Assembly (NCBI GenBank): GCA_029945375.1
Contig: CM057059.1
Span: 1,922,001 to 1,986,000, forward strand
Reading direction: 5' to 3'
Origin: Agaricus subrufescens
Taxonomy: Eukaryota; Basidiomycota; Agaricomycetes; Agaricales; Agaricaceae
Length of the DNA stretch: 64,000 bases
Part shown: positions 23,564 to 33,753 of the stretch, piece after piece
Position numbering within the stretch: position 1 is the first letter of the stretch
How the letters are laid out: every line of letters begins with the position of its first letter
Made by a program: the position numbers and the translations under genes
Notes under the pieces: model-generated
What the model saw: only the letters and a program-made list of their open reading frames with translations
Databases searched by the model: none
Told to the model about the DNA's origin: nothing

Positions 23564-24462
23564 TTAAGTGGTTGAGACTACTAGTTCAACATCCTTTTCC
23601 TCATCTAAAGATCTCTCAAGCTCTTGTTTCTCTAACAACTCCTGTTCTTCCCCAGTAGCATCCAAGAGACAGTGAACTTTATCACTGAATACAATTTTTT
23701 GCCTAGCTAGATAGGGCACTATCCTGTATGCTGCCACCTTATTCTGCCATACTGAGCCATCATATTCTGCTACAAGGTATGCCCCTCCTTTGAGTCTTTT
23801 GACGATAACAACTGGGCCCAGGTATCTAGTTTTCATTTTCCTATCTGCTGACATTTCAATAGCCGAGTTTCTTACTAGGGCCAAGTCTCCTGGTCCTAGA
23901 TTGAAATCTTTTATCTTATGTTTCATATCTTCTTCGAGCTGTAAGGCTCATCGAAGCTTTTCCTCACTGACTCTCTGTCACATTTCTTCTACGTGTGAGA
24001 TGTGCTTAGCTAGTGCTTGCGCTTGTAGCCCTAGCAATTCTGTAGTGGAAATCATCTTATTAGGGTAACTAACTAGCCATGTCGCTTCTTCTATATCCAG
24101 CGGAATGGTTGGTTGGGCTCCAGTTATCATGAAATACAGTGAGCAACCTGTGCCTTTTCTGACTGTTATCCGGTTGGCCCAAGTTACGTGGTGTAATACC
24201 CAGAACCACTGTTTCAGATCCCCTCTGGTAGCTTTGTAAAGCATCTGCTGCAGATCCCAATGTGGCCTTTTGATTGTTCCATTAGTTTGTGAGTTATATG
24301 GGGAGATAGCTACTCCTTTTATTCCATATTTCTCTTCTAGCCAACAGACTGCCTTCCTAAATGGAGCACCATTATCTGTAACAATTTTGACTAGGCTACC
24401 CCAGCGGCATATTATGTCCTCAAAGAGCCAAGCCCTGATAGACTTGGCATCTTCCTTTTGTA
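23564..24462 (-). mobile_element. Ty3/gypsy integrase fragment
   Basis: On the minus strand the catalytic core is visible: AWLFEDIICRWG, VTDNGAPF with the second Asp, then SPYNSQTNGTIKRPHWDL, where the usual catalytic Glu before RPHWD is Lys. Downstream come WANRITVRKGTGCSLYFMIT, GAQPTIPLDIEEATWLV and the C-terminal SH3-like fold (DLALVRNSAIE...MKTRYLGPVVIVKRL), then an acidic tail and a stop at 23,564. Stops and frame changes lie between the pieces near 23,950. The 5' part (gag, protease, RT) is missing because a copia fragment begins abruptly near 24,466. The loss of the catalytic Glu makes it dead. Confidence 0.85.
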
Positions 24463-24465
24463 ATG

Positions 24466-27244
24466 CACGTGCTCAGGACGCCTTGGGAGGCTCCCAGGCC
24501 CTAGCAGCACATTCTGGCTTCAAAAACACCTCAGAGACCTGCGATTTCTGTGGGAGGACTGGTCACAAGGTGGCTAACTGCTGGACATTTGAAAAGGCAA
24601 AGAAACGCGCTCAGGAGGACGCTCAGAAGCCCAGAACTCGAGGAAACAAGGCCAACAAGGCCCAGGACAGCTCCAATGACTCCCCCACCGCTTCCGGAAG
24701 CTCTAGCTCGACTCCTGGTGCCGAAAAAGCGCAGAGAGTCGAGAATTTGCTGGAAATGCAAGTGCTCCCTCCCCTACCTCTTCCCCTTCGCTCTCTGCCC
24801 CCCTGCAGCTCGATGCTGACTTCCACTGGCTTGCAGATACAGGGGCCACTTCTCATATGACCCCCCACAAGCATTGGTTCAAATCCTACTCCCCCCATCG
24901 CATTCCCATTCGATTAGCTGATAATTCAGTTGTCTACTCTGCTGGGGTGGGGTCTGTGGTCTTTGAGCCAGTTTTGAGCGGAAAAGTGGCTAGAGCGGTC
25001 GAGTTTACTAGAGTTTTGCATGTTCCTGCTCTCCGGAGCAACTTGCTGTCTTGTCTATACCTTGCACAGCACAAGAATTTCATTATCACAATTTCTGCTC
25101 GTTCTATGGCCTTCTGCTGCAAGGGAACAACGCTTTTCACGGCCACCATCCATCCCAACAACTCTGCTGAGCTAGATGGCTCAACTCTGACCTCGGAGGC
25201 CGCTTTTTCGGTCTCTACACTTCCCTGTGACCTCTCCCTATGGCATCGTCGCTTTATTCACCATAATTATGCTGATGTGAGGTCTATGGTGAACAAGGAG
25301 CTTGTTACAGGCCTTAAAATTGACTCTAAAGCGTCCCCTGACCCTATATGTGAGCCCTGCCTTGCTGGCAAGATGCATTCACTTCCTTTCCCCTCCTCTA
25401 CCAGCCATAATCGATCCCCACTCGAGCTGGTGCACTCAGACCTTCACAGACCGCTCCCAGTCGCTTCCCACTCAGGCTACAAGTACTGGATCACATTTAT
25501 AGACGATGCAACACGTTTCTGGGCTGTATATCTGCTGAAAAGCAAGTCTGAGGCCTTTGAAGCGTTCAAAATCTACAAATCTTGGGCTGAAAACCAACTA
25601 GGAGTCAAAATGCGCGCTCTACAGGACGATAAAGGTGTTGAATACATGTCTAAAGCCTTTCTGGCCTTCACGGAGCAATGTGGCATCGACAGGAGGCATT
25701 CTACTCACAACAGGCCTCAGCAGAACGGTCAAGCTGAAAGGGCTAACAGAACTATGGGGGAAAGGATCACTGCAATGCTTTCTGAGTCGAAATTGCCCCC
25801 AAGTTTCTGGGGTGAATGCATCTCTTCTATGGTGCATGTATGGAATAGGCTTCCTATGTCATCTCTACCTGGTTGTACTCCCTTCCAAGCGTTCTATAAG
25901 TGAAAGCCCAATGTTTCCCACCTCTGAGTATGGGGGTGCACTGCCTATGTGCATATACAGCGAGATAAACACAATTCCCTTCAGCCTCACTATGAAAAAT
26001 GTGTTTTCATAGGCTATCCTACTGGCTACAAGGGCTGGAAGTTCTATAACCTAGTCACCAAGCGTTCAATCATCTCTGAAAGGGCTGAATTCGATGAAAG
26101 GTACTTCCCTGGCACTTCTAGAGCTCAACTCGATGCTATTCCTTCATTTGCTGGCCCTCTCAGCTCTCCTGAGACTCCTATCGCTTCAGAGCCCTCTCCA
26201 GCACTCCCCTTGTCGCATTTCGACTTCCCACCTCTCCAGGATGAAGGGGGTGGTATCTGGCCTCTCCCTGCACCGCCTCCGCTGCCTAGCATGACTCCTG
26301 CAAGTGCTATTCCTCCTGAAGAGCCTAAAGCACTTCAAAATGCGCCTGAAGCTCCTGTGATCGCTCCTGCATCTCCTGTCGCTCCCTCTCTACCTAGAAC
26401 GCCTCCACAACCTCCTGCACCACTCCCTGTCACTCCTCCAACCACTCCTGTGCCTGCTGAGCCCCCAAGAGTCCCTAGGCACACCAATCGAGTTAGACGA
26501 CCTCCTGGTGAGTGGTGGAGGGTCAAAAACATTGACCTACCTGGAGACAACCCAGAACTGGAAGAAGAGGCTGCTTTTATGGTTGACAGTGACTTCTGTG
26601 ATGTAGAGTTTGCTGGAGCGGTTTCTAATGCAGATCCTCGCTCCTACAGGCTGGCTATGCAGTCCCCTGATCGCTCTCACTGGCAGGATGCTTGCAACAC
26701 CGAGATTTTCAATCTGGAGGCCAACAGGACCTGGGAACTTGTTGATTTGCCTCCTGGAAAGAAGGTAGTCAACTCTGGATGGGTATTCAAGGTTAAAAGG
26801 CATGCCGACGGCTCAATTGAGCACTACAGAGCTCGCCTTGTTGCTAAAGGCTTCTCCCAGCGTCCTGGCTTTGATTACACCGAGGTTTTTGCTCCTACAT
26901 TCCGCCCTGCCTCCCTGCGCCTCATTGTAGCCTTAGCTGCAAGAGAAGGTTTCAAAATGCGCTCTGTCGACATCTCTTCTGCCTTTACCTATGAGGAACT
27001 CGAAGAGGAGATCTACATGAGACAACCAGAAGGCTACCACACTGGGGGACCTAATATGGTCTTCAGGCTCCAAAAATCTCTCTATGGCCTTAAGCAAGCT
27101 GCCAGGCAATGGAGCAAGAAGCTCAGAAGTGTCCTAGAGGGTATTGGCTACTCCAGACTTCACTCTGACAACTCTATCTACATTTATTCCAAGGGAGACA
27201 TCAAGGTCATAGTGCCTGTCTTCATTGATGATATAACTCTGGTG
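24466..27244 (+). mobile_element. Ty1/copia element K2, 5' part (gag end to RT)
   Basis: It begins inside gag without a 5' LTR. The order is the zinc knuckle CDFCGRTGHKVANC, a frame change, protease LADTGATSHMT, pre-integrase LWHRRFIHHNYADV with CEPCLAGK, integrase core (YKYWITFIDDATRF, ALQDDKGVEY, NRPQQNGQAERANRT) and a stop near 25,901. After a damaged junction, a Pro-rich linker leads to the reverse transcriptase (HYRARLVAKGFSQRPGFDYT, VDISSAFTYEELEEEIYMRQ, SLYGLKQAARQWSKKL) up to the catalytic FIDDITLV. A LINE has inserted exactly after this point. The protein resumes at 36,956 with SKTDSAV. Confidence 0.92.
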
Positions 27245-27337
27245 TTTTTTTTTTTTTTTTGTAATCAATGGGATTTATTTCAAAATCGACCTTAAGGGTG
27301 CCATAACGCATTCCCCGTACTTTACATCACCTGTACA

Positions 27338-30300
27338 CTACCTCTGTCGGTGCGAGACATTACATGGAGAAAGAGACAACATGGGCACAAAAGAAATGTA
27401 TCCGGTGGACGAGGTCAACGCCATTTGAGAGAGAGAAAATGAAAATGAAAATGAAAAGGGGGAATAGTCCTGATCCTTCAAAACCGAATACAAGTACACG
27501 ACATAGAGAAGTGAAACAGATAAAAGGAAACGGCGAAATACCAATACAAAGAACAAAAACTCCTTGCACCTTCTCCTAACGTTCCGTGACATCCATGGCT
27601 CCATCTTCATCAAGCTGTCAAAGAAGACCCCACTCCATTCGTCGACCTCCCAGACATTTTCATATAGCGAATTCACCATCTCATGGTAGAATATCTTGCC
27701 CATTAGCAAAGGAAGTTTCTTCTTCTTCCTTTCTTTGTTTTCTTCATCCCATTGGCAGTACACGTCGTCATAATACTTCTGCCAGTCGGGTTCAGTGATC
27801 CTTGGTACGTGAGTGAGTTCGGCTTTGTCTTCGAATGCAAACGCTTTGGGATTATTGTAAAGGAAAAGGATAAGTCCCTGGATGGACTCGGTTCCATTTA
27901 TCGAATAGTGTTCAGCTCTTCAAACATAGAGCGGACACACATTGAGGATGTGGCTTCTGGTCTCTGGCGAATCTTGGTTACAGCGGCAGACCTTGAACGG
28001 TTTGTTCAGAAAGAATCGTGCTTGATACGATCCGATTGGGGCATGGTTGGTGATCATGTGGGTGAGACGGGCACATAAGGGGGCATGGTTGGCGACGGTG
28101 ACTCCATGGTGGTTGCGGAGCCACAATCCTAAATTAAGGTGAGTGGGTTTGTCAACTCTATACTCATTCTTGTCTGAGACAGTGGCACTGCCCTGTTTTA
28201 ACCATCCAGACTTCTTCCACTGACATGGTTGATGGTCCAGTGAGGAGCCATCCGGGCTCAACATCCCATTCCTGAAACCAACATCCAGAGTTCTTCCAAT
28301 GTGACCAAAGGGGGAGGTGGCTAGCCCTGCTCTCAATTGCCGCTTGGGTATGTCTACCCACATGTGATCCAGATACGAAGCATCATGCTTCAACCTCTCA
28401 GATCGGTCCATGCAGGAGAATGTGTCGTACCAGCCGTGTCCCTTGAAACACTGCCGGTCTTTTGGGTTGTCAAAACCCTCTTGCCAGACCGAGATAGTGT
28501 CCTTGACAGTTTTGCTTCTTGTCCAGCTGTAAGATGCAGACTGGGGGAATTGTCGTCCCACTGTGTTAAAGGTCTGCGCTTTGTTGGCATTGTAGTACGC
28601 CTGGAAGGCTGCGAGTTGAAGACCTTCATTATAATCTGGCTCCTTGGTGGCCCAGGACTCTCGGAAGCCCTTCACCAGAATATCCACAGTTGGGAATTTG
28701 GTTACAAGAGCGTCAAACATGAGAGAGACGGCAATAGATAATTGACTGCCTACAGGCTTGGAATTAGTCGCCATCAAATTACGAATGGTCGAGGGGGAAG
28801 TGGTGTAGAGAATGACCCTTTTGACGTCGAGTCCCTTCTCTAATTTACGATAGGCTTTGGGGAGGCTGAGGAAAGTGGACCATCCCGTTAGTGTTTCTTC
28901 TGTAACTCTTCTACCAGCAGCCCGGGTTTTGGACGAAATCGTTCTCCTGTGATGAATGACTGAGAGAACGATGTGGGAGTGTGAATGATCCTCGAGACGA
29001 TGCTGAGGGTCATAAGAATGTTTGACACCTGCAGTAATGATGTGGAGGTCGTCGGTGTTGTTGAGATTTGCAACTTGGATGTTGTCGTGATAATCTCGTG
29101 ATAATTTGGAGTTCAAGGGGGGCGTCTTGAACTTGATGCAATCCGGGTACGTGTCAATGAATCTCCGTCCTGGTTGTACATGCTCAGAGAGGGGGTCAAA
29201 TATCTCTTTGCAGGGGGTGTTTATGATGGTGTCGAGAGGCAACTTCATCTTTTTGCGGATTGCTTCGGTTTTGAATTCCAAAGCATTTGGATGGAGGGGA
29301 GTCTCCTTGGCTTTCCGCCATTCCACTAGTGAGAGAATGGGATGGTGAGGGTGTAAGGTGTTGAGCCGAGCAACAGCCCGGTTGAAAAGCTTTTGGATGG
29401 TAATGGAGATGGGCATGAGGCCAGCCACGGCACTCATTCCACCTAGGGGAGTGGTGCAGAACACTCTGGTAATCCAGCGCGCTCCTTGATTGTGTGTAGC
29501 TTCCACCATTTTGAGGTTGGTTCGGAAGCATCGGGTACCAGGGATGTACCAACAGCAGAGACCAAACGTCGCTATTGGTTGTACGCATGAGACATATAGA
29601 ATGTGCTTTTGCTTGGCCGTAAGGCCACGCGCAGAGTTGCCTAGAACTTTCATACAGCGAACTGCAGAAAGCAACTTGGTAGCGTAATACTTGACATGTT
29701 CTTTAAAGTTGAGGTTGCGGTCGAACATGATCCTGAGGTACCTCCACACTGTTTTCGGAGTGAGGGGGTTTGAATGGTCGAATGGGGCAAATCTGATGTC
29801 AAGAGGAGGATTGGCTGAATGGTAATTGTGGGCAGAATCCGCAAAATGAAATAATTCTGTCTTTGTATGTTCCATAACAAGACCGAAGTCGTTGAAAATG
29901 GAAGTGATGTGGGCATACGCCTCTTTTAGAGAGTCCATAATGTTGTTCCTACAATCCCCCGTGGCAACAAGAAGTCCATCGTCCACAAAAGAAAGAAAAG
30001 CAGTCAAAGGAAAATGAATCCGAGCCTCATCATCCGATAACCAAGAGTCCAAAAGATGGAAAACAGGCGCAATATACAATGCAGAAAGAATTGGAGAAAG
30101 AGCGCTACCTTGTCCTACACCTACATCCAAATCAAATAAAGGAGAAGTTTGGTTGTTGATAGAATATTGCGTTTTTCAGCCTACTAAATAAGAAGAGAAG
30201 AAAGAAACTACTTTACTTGCAAAACCAAAATGTTTGATAATTTTAGATAATGCCTGATGATTAAGAGAAGGAAAAAATTGAGCCACGTCAAAAGCAATAA

Positions 30301-33300
30301 CTGAAGTGACCTTTTTGTTTGACCATCCTGCACAGACATGATGGGTGAGGGATACAGCCACATTGTTGACAGATCGCTGGATGATGCCACCGGTCTGACA
30401 TGGGTGAATGGCTCCTGACACGACTCCTTCGAATTGGAGCCACCGTGCAATCATTTTCTCTATGAGCTTCCCCATAGTATTGAGCAAGACGATAGGCCGG
30501 AAGGATTTGGCCGTGCTGTAGGATGGTTTACCTGGCTTTGGTATGATGATGGAGACTGAGTTTTTGAAGTGCTTAGGCCAGTATCCTACTTCAATACAGG
30601 CATTAGCAATGTTCATTACGAGTTCACATATTTCGTTAGAAATGGCAAACTGCTTCCATAATCTCCAAGTGACGTTATCAGGCCCAGGTGCAGTGTTCTT
30701 TGTGCAATTGTTGAGGGCGTCGTAGAATTCTTGAAGAGAGAACGGTGGCCATTCTCTTTCTTCAAGTTCGTCGATTTTCTCCGTGAACCGTTCCAGATTG
30801 ATAGATCGATTGTTGGCGGAGTTGTATGTGTGATGGAGGTTGTCAAACAACTTTTGAGGGCTGTTGCACAGTGTTCCTTGTTGGTCTAGGATGGCTTCCA
30901 CCACTGGAAGTTTGTGTTCGCGAGTCCATGGCATGAGGTCCCATGGTCTTTGATTGTTGGTTGCCATTTCTTCTATTTTCTTGTTGAAATGTTCTTGTTT
31001 TGCTTTGCAGATGGTGCGCTTGAGGTTACCACGCTCCACCCGATTTCGTGAGCCACCATTCCTCCTCATCCTCTGGTAGGCCTCCTTACATTCCTCGTTC
31101 CACCACTTCTTCCCGTGACGGCTTGGTTTTCTTTCCTCCACAAATTTCAGCCATGCACTCTCCAGGATGTCCACCGCTCTTCCCATAGTTGTCTCTAGTT
31201 CCTCCTCCAACCCTAGAATGTTCCTTTCTAAGCTTCCCAGCTCTCTCCATATCATCTTGACATATTCTTCCTCCTCCTCCGAATACGCCTCAATTTTCAA
31301 CTTTCCCCTCTTCTCCGGCTCTGCCCCAAGTACAGGAATCTTGATGAGTAGAGGGCGGTGATCCGACGTCCATCTCCTTGAGTCTTGAGTTTGGATTTCA
31401 TATCCAAATCCCTGTAAATTCAGTATACAGTGGGGGACAAAACCGTTCCAATGTTTTGTACCTTTGCAAAGAATGCTATATACCAGCACACATAAAATGT
31501 TTAAAATCTTGGAGATATTTATGGATATACCTTAGTATCTACGCTACCATTGTGTGATGTTATGTGGCTGTACAGTTATTATTGGTCATTATATGATCCT
31601 TTTATGTCAGAGTATCATTGGAACAGTTTTGTCCCTGTACATTGAAAATACAGAATTGGCTACTTATCAAGGCAGAGGATACTATTTTCTGGCTATCAAA
31701 GCTACAAATGGTAGATTTGGTATTGATGCCATCAATATCTGATCAAATGCTGCTGATAAGGTATCAGAATCCATCTATATGCTGCTCTATAGATGTAATA
31801 ATCTATTAGGTAGAAATTCATTAACTTTTACCTCACTATTGATATTTATTTACTGTATTTTGGCAAAACTCATATTAAGAGGCTGGTTGAACTCAACAAT
31901 ATCTAATTTTAGGTAATCCATACTATTTTAAAGCTGATTTGCTACTATATCACATTTGTTAAGCTTGTACTTGATATATTCTACCTATAATACTCTAGGA
32001 TTGAATCATGTGAAAATTCCAAAATACATCTGAAAAGATTAACATTCAATAATACTTCATGTTTAGTAGTTATTTGAGCTTGTGCCCATCATATGCAATC
32101 TCACAGTACAATTTTTTTCATTTATACACACTAACACTTTTTACCCTCTGCTTGTAAAGCTTTTACACTTCCATCAGCATATTGTTTTCAGTTACATATG
32201 ATTATAATCTATTATTCTCAATATTCTGAGCCTATTTGTATCATGATTAGTCATCAGAAACAAGCCCTGGTGCACTTTTACAGATACTCTCTAGAGTCTA
32301 CTATATATTTATGTAAATATGGGCTTGTGGAGGAAGGTGAAAGCTTTTGTTTGCTCTTTGATTGATTGTTACATAAGCACTAACATTTATAGCATTAATT
32401 GGAACAATCAGCCTTCCAGCAAGTGGGTTGTTTGTGTGCAAAAAATAGATGAAAGTATATTTCTACCTAAGCATGATCATATTTATGTCAGCAAATAAGT
32501 CTTTAAATGGCATAAATTACATAATTCAGTATATTATTGTACTTAGATAACTGTTTTAATGTAAATTACATCACAAGCCTTGAAGACAATGTAATAATAA
32601 GCTAGAGATTAAAGATTTACTACTTAATAAAGTATCTAATCTTTATAGTAGCATATAGATGGATTCTGATATCATATCAGCAGCATTTGATCAGATATTG
32701 ATGGCATCAATACCAAATCTACCATTTGTAGCTTTGATAGCCAGAAAATAGTATCCTCTGCCTTGATAAGTAGCCAATTCTGTATTTTCAATGTACAGGG
32801 ACAAAACTGTTCCAATGATACTCTGACATAAAAGGATCATATAATGACCAATAATAACTGTACAGCCACATAACATCACACAATGGTAGCTTGGATACTA
32901 AGGTATATTCATAAATATCCTCAAGATTTTAAATATTTTATGTGTACTGGTATATAGCATTCTTTGCAAAGGTACAAAACATTGGAACAGTTTTGTCCCC
33001 CACTGTATCTGCCGAAGCGAATACTAGGTCCAGTACAGACGCCCTTGAGTTAGGGTTGTCTGGGATGCGTGTCGGTTCGCCTCTGTTAGAGGGCTGAACA
33101 TAGACGATTTCTAGATTAGACATGACATTTTTCAGTCTCATATATGGGGAGGAACGACCATATTGTGAGGCTGCTCCTTTGTCCCACTCCCGATCTTGGA
33201 TATTGAAATCCCCAGCGCATAGTGAAATAGGTGGAATAATATCACTTACTGCATCTAGCTGGTGTACCGCCACATGGGATTGGCCATCATTGTACACGTT

Positions 33301-33753
33301 TAAGATATTGAACTCGCTGGGTACACCAGCTAGGGGTCGGTTGAGATGCAATGTGACTAGTGACACATCACGATGCTTGATAATGTCGGATCTGAGTTGA
33401 GGTCTAAAAATGTCAAGTCGTTTGTTGATATATGTGAGGACCCTATGATTGGGTCTCTCAGCATCCCTATTGTTGTAAGCCTCTGTAAAGGGGGACCATG
33501 ATGGGTGGATGGGGGGGCCGTAAGCCATATCCCCTTCCTTGTTAGTACTGGATGGCTGCCTATGCACACCTCTCCAGCCGGGTTCTTGGGACAAAATGAT
33601 GTCCACAACCCTGGCAAGCTTGTCTAGTGCGGTAGAAGTGGTTTCCCAGCTCTTCCGCACATTGAATGATAAGATAGTAAAGTTATAAGTACTTAATGAA
33701 TGTGGTGCGAGGTTTCGAGTCTCGCTTGATGACGGTGGGTTGTCGCTATTCAT
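27338..33753 (-). pseudogene. LINE-A ORF2: AP endonuclease and reverse transcriptase
   Basis: ORF2 starts at 33,753 (MNSDNPPSSSETR). The endonuclease shows FTILSFNVRKSW, ILSQEPGW with the catalytic Glu, SLCAGDFNIQD and, after the insertion at 31,428-33,005, SDHRPLLIKIP. The RT follows: WWNEECKEAYQRMRRN, FRPIVLLNTMGKLIEKMIAR, AFDVAQFFPSLN, GVGQGSALSPILSALYIAPV and the catalytic LSFVDDGLLVATGD. A long C-terminal region continues (GWSTFLSLPKAYRKLEKGLD) to a CCHC-like knuckle (CRCNQDSPETRSHILNVC) and a basic tail ending at 27,338. There are stops at 30,176 (Arg CGA in LINE-B, TGA here) and 27,920. The enzyme motifs themselves are intact. LINEs copy their RNA at a nicked target; this copy is dead. 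Confidence 0.9.
31428..33005. mobile_element. 1,578-bp TA-flanked inverted-repeat element, copy B
   Basis: It has the same length as copy A to the base, the same tips, and TA on each side (31,426-31,427 and 33,006-33,007). Its interior is inverted relative to copy A. It interrupts the endonuclease of LINE-A between SAD and ILNLQGF. Removing the element plus one TA restores an unbroken frame (GCA GAT ATA CTG). It therefore inserted after LINE-A arrived. It has no transposase. Confidence 0.92.
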
